64,000 bases of DNA from Catenovulum agarivorans YM01 (GCF_000281085.1 NZ_AJWM01000041.1:1-64000), one strand, 5' to 3'. Shown: positions 1 to 10,704, numbered from the stretch's first letter. The notes: generated by a model from the sequence alone, not told the origin. Numbers and translations are program-made.

Positions 1-497
1 CTACGACAGAATCGCTTGGTAATTAAAGTGCGACAAAATCGCTTGGTGTTAACACACTTACGTGTACTAGCTCAGACTTGACCTGACAGTTAACCGCTTT
101 AAAGTCGGTGATTGTTAGTTTAAATTTGAGCTAAATTCTTTGGCTGTAGCTGTTTGATTAATCGTAATCTTTTTTGTTTGTTCGATATTATGGATTTATC
201 AGTCAGTCTAATAACTTTGAGCATCAACCAACTTTATACTCTTTGCCTGATTGTTTTAAGTATTTCGCAGCTTTTAATAACATCTCAGACGATTTAGAGT
301 TATCTAAGCGAGAAAGTTCTTTTTTAGTAAACTTTGGCAAGTGGCCGCTAAAGTAACTTCTATTTTTAAGAGAATTTGCCATACAGCGTCCTGTAACAAT
401 TTAACTAACTATAAATCAACTATTACTCGGACACAATTGATACCAATGTCAGCTGTATGGTCTTGTGGTTAGCCAATTAAACATTTTCGCTGTTATA
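1..497. other. Gene-free stretch at window start
   Basis: I see no convincing gene here. The only sizeable open frame (174-356, plus) would need a TTG start with no ribosome binding site and encodes no recognisable motif. The stretch holds a 27-bp-period direct repeat at 4-47 and a GTGTTAACAC palindrome near 46-55. It lies downstream of the minus-strand lipoprotein gene that ends at 498, and I could not find a clear terminator hairpin for it. Confidence 0.5.
4..47. repeat. Two direct repeats of CGACA(G/A)AATCGCTTGGT
   Basis: The 17-mer at 4-20 recurs at 31-47 with one mismatch, a period of 27 bp. It sits at the window edge, so more copies may lie to the left. Function unknown; it could be the end of a tandem array or repeated protein-binding sites. 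Confidence 0.6.
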
Positions 498-3131
498 TCA
501 GTCCACCAAGTTGAGTGGATAAATTACTTCGTCGAGCATATCGCCGTTGCTTGAGGTAAATGACACTCTAAATTGATAGAAATGTTGCTGGGCTAACTCT
601 GTAGTTGGTATTAAATCAGCAAGCTCAAAGGTCATTTTTGAGGTGCCAGATTCACGGCCAATAACAGCAGTATCAACCAAGACCACATCTTTTACCGGTA
701 TCCATTTAGATTTAAAATGTCGCAGCCAAAAACGTATTCCACCTTGGTCTGACTTAATAACTCGGTTGCCCGTTCCTGCATGATATTCCACTTGTAACGT
801 TACTTTATCACCTATTTTAAGTGGCTTGTTTTCAAACTCACTGCGGTTTAATATTTTGATATAAGGCACGATGTAATCTGCACTATTTTCAACTTGGTTA
901 TTCTGTTTGTGCGCAGCTGTTAAAGTTACACCAGCATCTATGATTTGATTAGCAGAAACCTTGTCAAAGCTCGCGGTTTCACCGTTGCGCCATTTAACTG
1001 TTATTTGCTCAATGCTTTTATGTTCTGCTAAGCCAAAATGGACAATATTGAGTAAACTTTGTGAGAATACTGAACCTGCGGAGCCAACCTTTTGTCGGTA
1101 AGTTTTATCACCTACTTTAGCTGTAACCACTGCCGATATAGCGTCAATCTTAGCTTTAGGTGAATAGCCCACTCGAACTAATGCATAGTTTGTTTGTGCT
1201 TGTTTAACTGGATTGGACGTTTGGTTTTGATATAAATACCATTCACCACCTTCGCTACCACTGAGTAAATCAAGATCACCGTCTAGGTCAAAGTCAAACG
1301 CTTGGCCCATGTCACCGTTTCCTGGGCCAAGCGAATCGCTGGCACCGTGCGAAGAGGTGGCAATAAACTGCTGCTTACCATTGTTTAATAACATTAAATC
1401 TGAGCCTCGGGCATGAATTAACCCCCAACGGTACACCAATATGTCTTGGAAAGTGTCGTTGTTGAAATCACCGACTGTAACACCTAGTGAATTGCCACCT
1501 TTAGGAATATTCCATTGTCCGGAAACGTCGACAAATTTGCCATTGTCATTGCGCAGTAATACATCTGTCATATTGCGATTTTCCGGTTGAAAATCAACAG
1601 CTGCTGAATTTACTCCTGCTAAACTGAATTTATAGTTCCAAAATATATTGCCATTGCGCACTAAAGCCGCTCGCCATTTGTTATCACCAAGATAGCCAAA
1701 ATATGCACCATTTTCGCTTATATCTTGTGGCCAGCCTAATGCAGCTTGTTGATGTAACGTGAATTCATCACCAGACTTTACCACATGAGGTTGTTTATTT
1801 TTGCCTAAAAATATTGGGTAATCTTGGCCACGAAATTCGCCTTGAGTGAGATAATAATGGTTGAATAATGTGACTTCGGCTGGTGCGGTAAAGCTGAAAT
1901 TGTCAGTACCTTTAAACCCACGTGGTTTAATCGAAAATATTTGTTTTTCAGGTTCAAAATCAACACTTGGCGCTTCGCCAAAACCGTTTTCAAATTCTTT
2001 ACCGCGTGCTAGGTATAAGTCTAAATCACCATCGTTATCTATATCTAAATCGGCTACTGCCATTATGCCTTTTAGCTGACGGATTCTTTCAGGAAATTGT
2101 TTGGTGATGTTAGTGAAGGTAAAGTCTCCGTTGCCTTGCCAAACGGACAGAGGGCTGAACAAAATGATATCGTCAATTTGATCCTGGTTTAGGTCAGTGA
2201 CAAGTGTTCTGGAAGGGTGTTGATCGAGTAATCCTTCAATATGACGCAACTCAAAAGTGCTATTACCTAAATTTTCATAAGCAAAATGTTGTGGTTTATC
2301 ACCATGTAAACTCGTTTCGTTGACTAGGAGTAAATCTAAATCACCATCCACATCCATATCAATCCAAAAGCCACCGCGACCACGGCCTCCTTTGTATATG
2401 TTGACGTCACCTGTCATTAACACTAACTTGCCATTATTATTTTGGTAAAAATTTGCAGTTGACGGATTTTTACCATTGCCGCCACCTTGAGTTACTATTA
2501 AATCAAGATCACCATCTTGGTCGTAATCACCTGCAGAAATACCGTGGAGGTCGTGCATAAACCAGCGTGCTAAGTCTTTGTTATGTTTGCTAACTGTGCC
2601 GTCGCCATTGTTCCAATATAGTTTGCTGCTTTCAGCATTGTGATTATTAACAATAAAATCATAGTCGCCGTCATTATCAATATCGGCAATTGTTGGGCCG
2701 CCGTATTTTATTGAACTAACTTTATCTAAACCGGCTTGCTCGGAAATATCTTGGTATTGTGGAATTTTAAGCTCTGCGATATCAGTTATTTTGAGCGAAA
2801 CTATATTCAAGGTTGCATTCAAGCTAGATATTGTCAGTGGGGCATCACCGGTTTGGTTAAATTTTACTAAAGCGCTTAACTTGTGTTTGCCACTGGATTG
2901 AATCGACAAATTGTCAATAAGGATTTGCTGACCACTTAATATGCTGATGCTGGCGTATTCACTTGGATTGTGTAGTTCTATATCTACTTGTTTAGTCAGT
3001 GAGCCTGTCACCTGATAGCGAATTTCGATACTTTGTTCTGGTGATACTTTAAGGTTATTTACGATTTCTAGCTGCTGTTTTGCACAGGCTGACAAAAACA
3101 GTAGTGCAAAGTAATAGAGAATATTTTTCAT
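498..3131 (-). CDS. Lipoprotein with FG-GAP/VCBS repeats and ASPIC/UnbV domain
   Basis: Predicted outer-membrane or surface lipoprotein of about 877 residues. The N-terminus MKNILYYFALLFLSAC is a lipoprotein signal with lipobox LSAC. The body carries at least five calcium-binding-type loops of the FG-GAP/VCBS propeller (for example DIDNDGDYD, DYDQDGDLD, DMDVDGDLD, DFDLDGDLD), then an ASPIC/UnbV segment (GSAGSVFSQSLLNIVHFGL) and a C-terminal extension of about 100 residues absent from its paralogue at 8442-10700. A longer frame starts at 3170, where its ATG overlaps the sulfatase stop (TAATG); I prefer 3131 because the lipobox then falls at normal distance, but translational coupling from 3170 is possible. 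Same operon as the sulfatase. A role in binding or presenting sulfated galactans is inferred from context only; the biochemical function is unknown. Confidence 0.85.
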   Translation of the reverse strand: MKNILYYFALLFLSACAKQQLEIVNNLKVSPEQSIEIRYQVTGSLTKQVDIELHNPSEYASISILSGQQILIDNLSIQSSGKHKLSALVKFNQTGDAPLTISSLNATLNIVSLKITDIAELKIPQYQDISEQAGLDKVSSIKYGGPTIADIDNDGDYDFIVNNHNAESSKLYWNNGDGTVSKHNKDLARWFMHDLHGISAGDYDQDGDLDLIVTQGGGNGKNPSTANFYQNNNGKLVLMTGDVNIYKGGRGRGGFWIDMDVDGDLDLLLVNETSLHGDKPQHFAYENLGNSTFELRHIEGLLDQHPSRTLVTDLNQDQIDDIILFSPLSVWQGNGDFTFTNITKQFPERIRQLKGIMAVADLDIDNDGDLDLYLARGKEFENGFGEAPSVDFEPEKQIFSIKPRGFKGTDNFSFTAPAEVTLFNHYYLTQGEFRGQDYPIFLGKNKQPHVVKSGDEFTLHQQAALGWPQDISENGAYFGYLGDNKWRAALVRNGNIFWNYKFSLAGVNSAAVDFQPENRNMTDVLLRNDNGKFVDVSGQWNIPKGGNSLGVTVGDFNNDTFQDILVYRWGLIHARGSDLMLLNNGKQQFIATSSHGASDSLGPGNGDMGQAFDFDLDGDLDLLSGSEGGEWYLYQNQTSNPVKQAQTNYALVRVGYSPKAKIDAISAVVTAKVGDKTYRQKVGSAGSVFSQSLLNIVHFGLAEHKSIEQITVKWRNGETASFDKVSANQIIDAGVTLTAAHKQNNQVENSADYIVPYIKILNRSEFENKPLKIGDKVTLQVEYHAGTGNRVIKSDQGGIRFWLRHFKSKWIPVKDVVLVDTAVIGRESGTSKMTFELADLIPTTELAQQHFYQFRVSFTSSNGDMLDEVIYPLNLVD

Positions 3132-3169
3132 TGGATAACTAATTTTATCTAGTGATTGAACGATCCGCA

Positions 3170-4870
3170 TTAATACGGATCGTTAGGCTTGAGTTTAATG
3201 ATTTCGGCGTAATCAGTAATTTTGTTGGCAACTTTCCACTGTTCACACATTTTTACCAGTTTGGTGACCAGCTCAGGGTACTGTTTAACTAGGTTTTTGG
3301 TTTCGCCTGGATCTTTGGCTAAATCATACAGTTCAATACTCACACCTGATTTCGCCAAAGTTTGTAGATACCAGCCGGGTTCAATTAACAGCTTCCAACG
3401 ACCTTGGTAAATAACACTTTGCTGGCCTTTATCATTATTGAAGATGGTTTCTGGTGGGGCGATTTTTTCCCCTTTGAGTGAGGCTAATACACTGCGGCCA
3501 TCTAACGGGTGAATTTTTTTACCTCGGTAGTGGGTCGGGAATTGTGTGTTCGCCATTTCTAAAAAGGTTGGCATAAAGTCGCCGACCCAAATTACATCGT
3601 CGTTAATTGTATTAGGTTTAATAACATTTGGCCAAGTCGCTATGGCATGGGCTCTGGCACCACCTTCCCATAAGAGTGCTTTTACACCGTTATAAGGTGC
3701 ATTCATTAAGTCACCTATATGTGACGCTGAGCCGTTATCAGACATATAAACAATTAAAGTATTGTCGTACTCACCACTGTCTTTTAAACCTTGAACAAGT
3801 TTGCCGATATTTTCGTCTAATTTTTCCATCATAGCTGCGTGAACGGCTGACATCAGTCTAAATTCTTCAATTTTGACTTTGTCTTGTTTAGTCCACATGT
3901 AGTTGTTGTTACGCACCTCTGCATCTTTTGGATACAGACCTTGCTTAACTAAACCTGCATGTCTGTCATCGGCAACTTTTTGTAAATCGCTGTAGAGAGC
4001 TAAGTATTTTTGCACTAATTCTTCAGGCGCTTGCAAGGGTTTGTGCGGCGCGCGGTAAGCCACATGCATAAAAAATGGATCATCTTTTTTGGACGCATCT
4101 TTAATCATGTCGACAGCTTTGTCTGTCATACCGTCGGTTGCATAAAAAGCTTGACCTTTTTTGCCATGGCAGTCGCTATACATTTTTTTGGCAAAGGGTG
4201 TTTTCGCATAACAATGCATTGTGTAATGGTAATCGTACTTTAATTTGGCCGGTTTATTACCCTCGTAATATTCATGTGGCTTGTTTGGTAAATAGAATAA
4301 ATTTCCTTGGGCGCCATGAAAAACAAAACTTTGTTGGAAACCACGTTGTGGTGGGAGTGCTAGATAATCAAGTTCGATTTCTTCTTGTGTTAATTGCATT
4401 TGTGGTGGGTGAGTACGCTTCCAGCCCTCTGCCATTTGGGGGTTATCTTTAATATAACTACCACCTAAATGCCACTTACCCACCATAAGAGTTTGGTAAC
4501 CATTGTCACCGAGCAATTCTGATATAAGCGGTTGGTCGTAAGCAAGACGACCGCGGTGTGCTTCAAAAGGCAATTCGCGTACCCAGTCACCAACAACACC
4601 ACCACCAAATCCTACTTTTGCTGAATCTACACCTGTTAATAACGATGCGCGAGTTGGGCTACAGCGCGCATTGCTATAAAAAGCGCTAAATCGCATACCT
4701 TGTTGGGCCAGTGAGTCTAAATTAGGCGTGTCAATTTCACCGCCGAAGCTGCCTAGGTCGGTATAACCTGCATCGTCCGACAATATCACGACTATGTTTG
4801 GTCTTTGTTGAGCATGTGCGCAAACCGAAAAGGATGCGACTAAAAAAAGAATGAGGACTTTTAAGTTCAT
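3170..4870 (-). CDS. Secreted arylsulfatase (S1 family formylglycine type)
   Basis: Removes sulfate esters, presumably from agar/porphyran-type galactans. About 566 residues. A signal peptide (MNLKVLILFLVASFSVCAHAQ) precedes the metal-binding strand PNIVVILSDDAGYTD (Asp32, Asp33). The maturation motif is Cys70-Ser-Pro-Thr-Arg, the CxPxR signature whose Cys is converted to formylglycine. Later blocks include GKWHLGG and VYMSDNG. The frame extends to a TTG at 4915, but the signal peptide places the start at the internal ATG at 4870. First gene of a two-gene minus-strand operon with the VCBS/ASPIC lipoprotein; divergent from the chemoreceptor. An ATTGTTGACAAT box lies 14 bp upstream of the start. 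Substrate position cannot be read from sequence. Confidence 0.93.
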   Translation of the reverse strand: MNLKVLILFLVASFSVCAHAQQRPNIVVILSDDAGYTDLGSFGGEIDTPNLDSLAQQGMRFSAFYSNARCSPTRASLLTGVDSAKVGFGGGVVGDWVRELPFEAHRGRLAYDQPLISELLGDNGYQTLMVGKWHLGGSYIKDNPQMAEGWKRTHPPQMQLTQEEIELDYLALPPQRGFQQSFVFHGAQGNLFYLPNKPHEYYEGNKPAKLKYDYHYTMHCYAKTPFAKKMYSDCHGKKGQAFYATDGMTDKAVDMIKDASKKDDPFFMHVAYRAPHKPLQAPEELVQKYLALYSDLQKVADDRHAGLVKQGLYPKDAEVRNNNYMWTKQDKVKIEEFRLMSAVHAAMMEKLDENIGKLVQGLKDSGEYDNTLIVYMSDNGSASHIGDLMNAPYNGVKALLWEGGARAHAIATWPNVIKPNTINDDVIWVGDFMPTFLEMANTQFPTHYRGKKIHPLDGRSVLASLKGEKIAPPETIFNNDKGQQSVIYQGRWKLLIEPGWYLQTLAKSGVSIELYDLAKDPGETKNLVKQYPELVTKLVKMCEQWKVANKITDYAEIIKLKPNDPY

Positions 4871-4884
4871 TATGTTGTTTGTAT

Positions 4885-4896
4885 ATTGTTGACAAT
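4885..4896. promoter_or_regulatory. Putative regulon operator ATTGTTGACAAT
   Basis: An imperfect 12-bp palindrome, 11/12 match to ATTGTTAACAAT, the box seen before other agar-related units in this window. It is 14 bp upstream of the sulfatase start and inside the region shared with the divergent chemoreceptor. Confidence 0.5.
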
Positions 4897-5083
4897 TATT
4901 GTTAATGTAGAACAAATAATTCTCTATGTCACTCCTTTATTAACCAAACAGTAACTTTTCCATACTCTGTATTATTGCAGTATTGTGCAAACTGGTATAA
5001 ATTCTTTGAATGTTGTTAATGGTAAATTGATGACAATGTTCTGGTTGGCAAGTGTGGTTAAATTTAAAGATGGTAGGTGTGGT

Positions 5084-7120
5084 ATGCGTATATTGAATAG
5101 GTTTAAAATCAAAACAAGAATGATAGCTTTATCGCTTGTGCCACTTATCGTTACCTTTATGTTTGCATCTGAACGCCTCAACCAAGCGTTTTCGCAGCAA
5201 GATAAAATTAAAGAGCTAGAAATAGTGCTAGAGTACGGTCATGTTACTTACCCGTATATTTCTGCGCTATTAAACGAAGCTTATTATAGTCGCCAATATA
5301 TAGATAATACTGACCCTCAAGTGCAAAACAGTTTGCGACAAATGCAAACCTATAATCAAAAAGCTGTTAAAGCACAAAAAGCTTATGTTGAATTTATTGA
5401 GTTAAATAGACAAAAGTTGCGTGAATTTACCGTTTTGTCAGAGCAAATAAACCAAGTCACAGCTTTGATTAATTCTCTGGTTTATGTGCGTAAAGGCGCA
5501 GCCGCTAAAAGTCACACACATAAAGAAAGTGGCATAGAAACCCATGTGATGTGGCAATTTAATTTAACCGCCAGACAGCTAGTTTTAACTCTGAATGAAA
5601 TTGCCGTGATCTCTAGTCAAAACGAAGTTTTGAGTAGAATGTCGAATGCATATTTTAATTTGGTGTCTGCACTGGCAGAAACTTCTTTTCACAATGCTTA
5701 CGTATATACCTCAATTACAAAGCAGATAGATGCGTATATATTTGGCGAAGTTTTCCGAGGTGCAACATCGGTTTCACGTTCAATTGAGTTGTTTAATAGT
5801 TTTGCTAGTGACGAAGCGAAAAGTGCATTTTTAAATATGGTGAACCACCCTGATTATAAAACGTGGGAAGAGGTTGCACTGCAGGTACGTTCCGACATTT
5901 ATCAAAATGTAAATAAAAAAGTACTTTTGAAACAAGAGGTTGATTGGAATCAAATTAATAACAGTGTGATTAATTTATACGATCAAACTATGGCAAAGGT
6001 GCTGGCACAAATTATCGATACAAAAGAACTGCTAGTCGCTGACGCGCAAAACAAAGTTGTGCAAACTATCGCTATGATGGCATTTTTATTGATACTAATT
6101 GGCGTATTTTCATTTATTGTCACTAATAGTATCGTCAAGCCGTTAAAAAGCATGGTTAACACTTTTAGCCAACTGGCGAGCAAAAAAAATATGTCAACCA
6201 GATTAGATCAAACTGGCCAAGATGAACTAGCGGAATTAAGTAAAGCTTTTAACGTGTTGATTGCAAGTTTTAATACCACTTTGTTAGGTGTGCAGGCAGA
6301 ATCTAATAATATTAGAAAAGCAACACAAGCAGTAAATAGTTCAATGGCTGATACCTCTGGTTTGTTGGGTAGCCAACAATCGTCTACTGATAGTATTTCT
6401 GTCGCAATTAATGAAATGACCACCACAATTGAAGAAGTCGCGAACATGGCAACTCTCACGTCAGACAGTGTACAAAAAACTTTCGAGTTATCGGTTTCAA
6501 GTGCCGAAAGTGCTGAGAAAAGCAAAATTGTGATGGAAAACTTAACTCGAGAAGTCGGCAATACTTCTTTATTGATTGAAAGGTTAAATCAAGACAGCGA
6601 TCAAATTGGTAGTGTGTTAAACGTGATTCAGGGTATAGCAGAACAAACAAATTTATTAGCACTTAATGCTGCAATTGAAGCGGCTAGAGCTGGTGAGCAG
6701 GGACGTGGTTTTGCCGTTGTGGCCGACGAAGTTAGAAATTTAGCGTCTAGAACACGAGAGTCAACCGAGCAAATTCATCAGCAAATTGAAACCTTGCAAA
6801 AAGGCGCTATATCCGCCACGCAAAGCATGAACAACTTGCAGCTTGAAGGCGAAAACGCAGTTAAGAGTGTAATTAAGAGTGTTGAAGCATTTGAAACTAT
6901 GAAAACTGAACTGGATGCTGTTACTCAAATGGCCGTGCAAATAGCGACAGCAGCTGAAGAGCAAAGTAGTGTTTCTAGTGAAATTAATCAGCGCATTTTA
7001 ACCATAAAAGATGACAGTGATAAAATTACCTTACAAACCACTAATACGGTTGATACAGCGCGTGACATTGATGACACAGGCAAACGTTTAAATCAGCTGA
7101 TCCATGAATTTAAACTGTGA
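5084..7120 (+). CDS. Methyl-accepting chemotaxis protein with helical periplasmic sensor
   Basis: Inner-membrane chemoreceptor of 678 residues that would signal through CheW/CheA. A first membrane segment ([19 protein letters not shown]) is followed by a helical periplasmic region of about 300 residues resembling nitrate/nitrite-sensing (NIT-type) domains, a second membrane segment ([17 protein letters not shown]), a HAMP linker, and the cytoplasmic signalling domain with the conserved hairpin tip ([35 protein letters not shown]). The frame is open from 4985, but ATG 5084 is preceded by TAGGTG and begins the basic [12 protein letters not shown] start typical of MCPs. Divergent from the sulfatase operon, so chemotaxis toward an algal product is plausible but unproven; the ligand cannot be deduced. 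Confidence 0.93.
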   Translation: MRILNRFKIKTRMIALSLVPLIVTFMFASERLNQAFSQQDKIKELEIVLEYGHVTYPYISALLNEAYYSRQYIDNTDPQVQNSLRQMQTYNQKAVKAQKAYVEFIELNRQKLREFTVLSEQINQVTALINSLVYVRKGAAAKSHTHKESGIETHVMWQFNLTARQLVLTLNEIAVISSQNEVLSRMSNAYFNLVSALAETSFHNAYVYTSITKQIDAYIFGEVFRGATSVSRSIELFNSFASDEAKSAFLNMVNHPDYKTWEEVALQVRSDIYQNVNKKVLLKQEVDWNQINNSVINLYDQTMAKVLAQIIDTKELLVADAQNKVVQTIAMMAFLLILIGVFSFIVTNSIVKPLKSMVNTFSQLASKKNMSTRLDQTGQDELAELSKAFNVLIASFNTTLLGVQAESNNIRKATQAVNSSMADTSGLLGSQQSSTDSISVAINEMTTTIEEVANMATLTSDSVQKTFELSVSSAESAEKSKIVMENLTREVGNTSLLIERLNQDSDQIGSVLNVIQGIAEQTNLLALNAAIEAARAGEQGRGFAVVADEVRNLASRTRESTEQIHQQIETLQKGAISATQSMNNLQLEGENAVKSVIKSVEAFETMKTELDAVTQMAVQIATAAEEQSSVSSEINQRILTIKDDSDKITLQTTNTVDTARDIDDTGKRLNQLIHEFKL

Positions 7121-7373
7121 TCTAACTAGCCTGCTACTATGCGCGCTATGAAAAAAGCTTTTCGGCACAAACATTCTCTACACAGCGGGAAGAGAATTAA
7201 CCACAGGTTTTTCGCCCCAGTTATCTTGATCATATTATCGAGCATTAATGCGCGTAAGTGACGAAAATGCCCGCCAGTTTGATGAGCAAATATGCTAGAG
7301 CGCAGGGAAGATGACGATGAACAGTAACTTGGTTACATGACAATTTTAATTGTCGAAAATATCAATGACTTTC

Positions 7374-7398
7374 GTCTGCTTTCTCGCTGAAAGCAGAC
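7374..7398 (-). terminator. Hairpin after GH16 operon
   Basis: A perfect 10-bp stem (GTCTGCTTTC / GAAAGCAGAC) with a 5-nt loop lies 12 nt past the GH16 stop codon. No strong T-run follows on the minus strand, so it may be a terminator or an mRNA 3'-end stabiliser. A second small palindrome, GACAATTTTAATTGTC, lies at 7339-7354. Confidence 0.55.
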
Positions 7399-7410
7399 AT
7401 TTTAAACGGG

Positions 7411-8406
7411 TTACTCGTCAACCAACTGCCAAGTTCTGACCCAATCAATTTTCATTGTATTGCGGCTCTCATCTAACAAATCAGATTTTGCCGGTAAACC
7501 GCCAACCCAGCTTGAATCTTGAGTCCATAGATCCCAGATCAGGTGCTGTTCTAAGGTAAAAGCTTGGGTGGATGTAACAGAATTAACAGGTTCACCATTT
7601 AAGTAAAATTGAACTGTGTGAGCGTCTTTCCACCAAGCGCCATAAACATGATAGTCTTCGTTCCATTTTACCCCTCTCAAAGTATTGCCTTCCGACAATT
7701 GGCTACTGTGTGATGGGTTGTTGTCGCCCGCACGTTCGGTTACACCGTCTTTAACAATAAAATACTGAGAGTGCATTTCAAGTGGATACCTATCGTATTT
7801 TGCACCTGTCATAGATGGGTTTGAATTATTTTCAATGATGTCTATTTCATCACGATTGTTAGCATCACCATTGTTTAACCAAAAGGTGTTATAAGCGGAG
7901 ATGTGCGCTGTTTTAATTCGGCTTTCTGTGTACATAGGAAATTTGATTTTAGCTTTTGAACGAACGCGTGCTGTTTCAAACCATTGGTCTGCGCTGCCTT
8001 CGTCTAACGTCGCTTTTAACCATAAATAGCCGTCGGTGACACCTGAGTTTTTGGCCATCATATTGACTGGTGTATCGCCATAATTCCAAAAGGTTTTTAA
8101 CCACTTTGAATCATCCCAGATGTCAAACTCATCTGACAAAGAGGTGACTTTTTGCCATGTTTTACCCGCGGGTGTGTTGTCTTCAAATGAGACAAAAGAA
8201 GGGAAAGCTGGGTCTGCTGTGTTTACATTTATTACTTTAGCCTGAGGTTGCTCATTTTCTTCTGGTGTTTCATCTTTCTCAGGTGTCTCTGGTTGAACTA
8301 TTACAGGTTCGTTATCATCTTGTACTTCTACTTGTTTGGTTGAATTACATGCGCTAACAAGGCAAAGTGTGACAGCGGCCGCGATTGTTGTTTTATAGTT
8401 TTTCAT
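7411..8406 (-). CDS. GH16 family lipoprotein, agarase/porphyranase-like
   Basis: Endo-acting beta-galactanase of family GH16, 331 residues, predicted to be lipid-anchored and exported (MKNYKTTIAAAVTLCLVSAC, lipobox VSAC, Cys20). A Pro/Glu-rich linker (residues 30-60) tethers the catalytic domain. The catalytic motif is Glu187-Ile-Asp189-Ile-Ile-Glu192, the ExDxxE beta-bulge type of agarases, porphyranases and carrageenases; C-terminal strands (DYHVYGAWWKDAHTVQFYLN, MKIDWVRTW) complete the fold. Last gene of an operon with the PhoD-like and VCBS/ASPIC proteins, 35 bp after the latter. Whether it cuts agarose or porphyran cannot be decided here. Confidence 0.92.
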   Translation of the reverse strand: MKNYKTTIAAAVTLCLVSACNSTKQVEVQDDNEPVIVQPETPEKDETPEENEQPQAKVINVNTADPAFPSFVSFEDNTPAGKTWQKVTSLSDEFDIWDDSKWLKTFWNYGDTPVNMMAKNSGVTDGYLWLKATLDEGSADQWFETARVRSKAKIKFPMYTESRIKTAHISAYNTFWLNNGDANNRDEIDIIENNSNPSMTGAKYDRYPLEMHSQYFIVKDGVTERAGDNNPSHSSQLSEGNTLRGVKWNEDYHVYGAWWKDAHTVQFYLNGEPVNSVTSTQAFTLEQHLIWDLWTQDSSWVGGLPAKSDLLDESRNTMKIDWVRTWQLVDE

Positions 8407-8441
8407 GGTCTTAAACCCTTCTATTTGCTTAAATTCAGAAT

Positions 8442-10700
8442 TTATGGCGTGCTTTGGTATAAGCGGTTTACAGTTAAATTTGTCAGTATTTGAGTTTCAC
8501 CATTGCGCCAGCGAATCGTCGCCGACTTAATTTCTCGCTCGTCGCCTAAACCAAAATGGACTATGTCTAATAAACTTTGTGCATGGATTTCACCTGCTGA
8601 GCTAATTCGCTGCTGATATTTTTTGCCCGATGCAGTTTCAATACTGACAAGCGCTGCATTGGGGTCGATATTGTGTTTGGGGCTGTAATTTACGTCGATA
8701 AGTAGATAGTTGTTGTTGGTACTTGTTTGGTTGCTGAATAAATACCAATGACCTTCTTCTTCGCTACCGCTTAATAAATCTAACTGGCCGTCAAGGTCAA
8801 AATCGAATAATTGCCCCATATCACCATGGCCACCATCTGTTGGTTCGAACGCCCCATGACTAGTGATAATGTCGAATTTTCCTTTACCCGTATTCAGCAG
8901 CAATAAATCTGAGATACGCTCACTTAAATGACCATATCTATACACAAATAAGTCTTGCCAGCCGTCATTGTTGACATCACCTCTGGTCACGCCCCAGCTA
9001 TTACCACCCAGTGGTAAATTCCACTCTTTGCTTGCGTTAACAAATTTATCACCTTGGTTCACCAGTAATATATCTTGTACATTACGGTTGTTGGCTTGCC
9101 AGTCGTAACTGACATCCGACAAACCAGTTAAAGAGAAGGTGACTGTCCAATAAATATTGCGGTCGCGTACCCATTCGGCTTGCCATTTGCCATTACCCAT
9201 ATGGCCAATGTATAAACCATTAACATTGCGCTCGTCAGGCCAGCCTTGTGCGTCAGCAGCACGGAAGGTCATTTCTGACGGTGCGGTTTTCATTTCTTCT
9301 GGCAATTGTGTTGGTTGAAACCCTTTAGCTTTTACTATTTTGCGGGTTTTGTTTTTACCTAAAAATATCGCAAACCCATCATTGTACTGGCGATAGGTGA
9401 GATCCATATCAGATAATTTAACGCTGCCTTTGGCATCAAAATTGATTAAGGTTGTACCTTTTTCGCCATCGTCACGTACGTCTAATCGTTTGCTTTGTGG
9501 GTTAAAATCGATCGATTTACGCGATAGCTGATAATGTGTGCGGCTGCCTGCAAAATATAAATCGAGTAAACCGTCATTATTTACATCAATATCTGTTGCT
9601 GCGTTGTAACCCTCACTACCGACAAATTCTGCTGGCAACATTTTTGTCGTTACATCGGTAAAAGTGAAATCACCATTGCCTTGCCACAAAGTGATTGGTG
9701 AATAAATCACAATATCGTCGATATTGTCGTGGTTAAAATCTGTGATCAGTGCTCGCTCACCGTAAGCTTGTTCTATCCCGTCTATTTGCAGATGGGTAAA
9801 ACTGCCATCACCATTATTTTTGTAGAATAGCTGGATTGGTCCGTCATAATTGGGCGTTTTCGCATTAAATAAGGCTAGGTCTAAATCACCATCTAAATCT
9901 AGGTCAAGCCAACGCGGCGAGCGACCTCGCGCTGGGGTTAAAATGCCAGTTGCAGGTGAGGCATTGGTAAATTTTTGATTGTCGTTTTTTAGCAAGATAT
10001 ACGAGGTTGGGTTAGTACCATTGGCACCACCTTGCGCCACCATAATGTCTAAGTCGCCGTCGTTATCGTAATCACCCACGGCTGAACCATGAAAATCTAA
10101 TGAATGTTCAAATAAGCGCTCAATTTTTACCGTACCATCACCATTATTGGTAACCAACTGGGTAGGTACATGGTTGTGGTTGTTTAAAACAAAGTCATAG
10201 TCACCATCTGCATCTATATCTCCGATAGATGGACCACCGTATTTGTAGGTGATTTCTGTGTCAAAATTCGCTTGTTTGGAGATGTTAGTGAATTTTGGCA
10301 AGTTCACATCCGAGACATCTTCAAATTTGATTGAATGAATTTTGATATCCGCACTGCGGCGAATAAATGTCAGTTTTTGTATGCCGGTTTTTTCAAAATC
10401 GACCAAAAAATTTAATTGGTGTTTGCCTTTAAAGGGAATGTTAGCGTTATCGACTAATACTTTGTCGTTTGCTAACAAGGTTAAGTTTGCATACGGCTTT
10501 TCTATCGACACTTCGGCAATTAAACGCTTAACTGTTGAGCCTGTTACTAAATAGTCGGTTTGAAAATTTTGTTTATTGGTTAGAGTTTGCACTTGTTCTA
10601 CGAGTTTTGCTGACGGTAACTGACTGACACAACCACTAAAGGTTGCAGTAGCCACAACACTTGCTAGTGTTGTGGCTAAAATTGTTTGAATAAACTTCAT
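8442..10700 (-). CDS. Lipoprotein with FG-GAP/VCBS repeats and ASPIC/UnbV domain (paralogue)
   Basis: 752-residue lipoprotein (MKFIQTILATTLASVVATATFSGC, lipobox FSGC, Cys24). It shares architecture and many blocks with the gene at 498-3131: propeller loops DIDADGDYD, DYDNDGDLD, DLDLDGDLD, DVNNDGWQD and DFDLDGQLD, then an ASPIC/UnbV segment (SSAGEIHAQSLLDIVHFGLG, TIRWRNGETQ). It lacks the C-terminal extension of that paralogue. The start is 4 nt after the PhoD-like stop, with AGG 8 nt before the ATG, so the genes are cotranscribed. Pairing of each copy with a sulfatase or phosphatase and a GH suggests a substrate-handling role at the surface; this is inference. Confidence 0.87.
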   Translation of the reverse strand: MKFIQTILATTLASVVATATFSGCVSQLPSAKLVEQVQTLTNKQNFQTDYLVTGSTVKRLIAEVSIEKPYANLTLLANDKVLVDNANIPFKGKHQLNFLVDFEKTGIQKLTFIRRSADIKIHSIKFEDVSDVNLPKFTNISKQANFDTEITYKYGGPSIGDIDADGDYDFVLNNHNHVPTQLVTNNGDGTVKIERLFEHSLDFHGSAVGDYDNDGDLDIMVAQGGANGTNPTSYILLKNDNQKFTNASPATGILTPARGRSPRWLDLDLDGDLDLALFNAKTPNYDGPIQLFYKNNGDGSFTHLQIDGIEQAYGERALITDFNHDNIDDIVIYSPITLWQGNGDFTFTDVTTKMLPAEFVGSEGYNAATDIDVNNDGLLDLYFAGSRTHYQLSRKSIDFNPQSKRLDVRDDGEKGTTLINFDAKGSVKLSDMDLTYRQYNDGFAIFLGKNKTRKIVKAKGFQPTQLPEEMKTAPSEMTFRAADAQGWPDERNVNGLYIGHMGNGKWQAEWVRDRNIYWTVTFSLTGLSDVSYDWQANNRNVQDILLVNQGDKFVNASKEWNLPLGGNSWGVTRGDVNNDGWQDLFVYRYGHLSERISDLLLLNTGKGKFDIITSHGAFEPTDGGHGDMGQLFDFDLDGQLDLLSGSEEEGHWYLFSNQTSTNNNYLLIDVNYSPKHNIDPNAALVSIETASGKKYQQRISSAGEIHAQSLLDIVHFGLGDEREIKSATIRWRNGETQILTNLTVNRLYQSTP

Positions 10701-10704
10701 CTTA

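Noticed and set aside
174-356. 60-codon plus-strand open frame
   Set aside because: TTG start, no ribosome binding site, no recognisable features.
6208-6561. 117-codon antisense frame in the chemoreceptor gene
   Set aside because: Shadow of the conserved signalling domain; no start signals.
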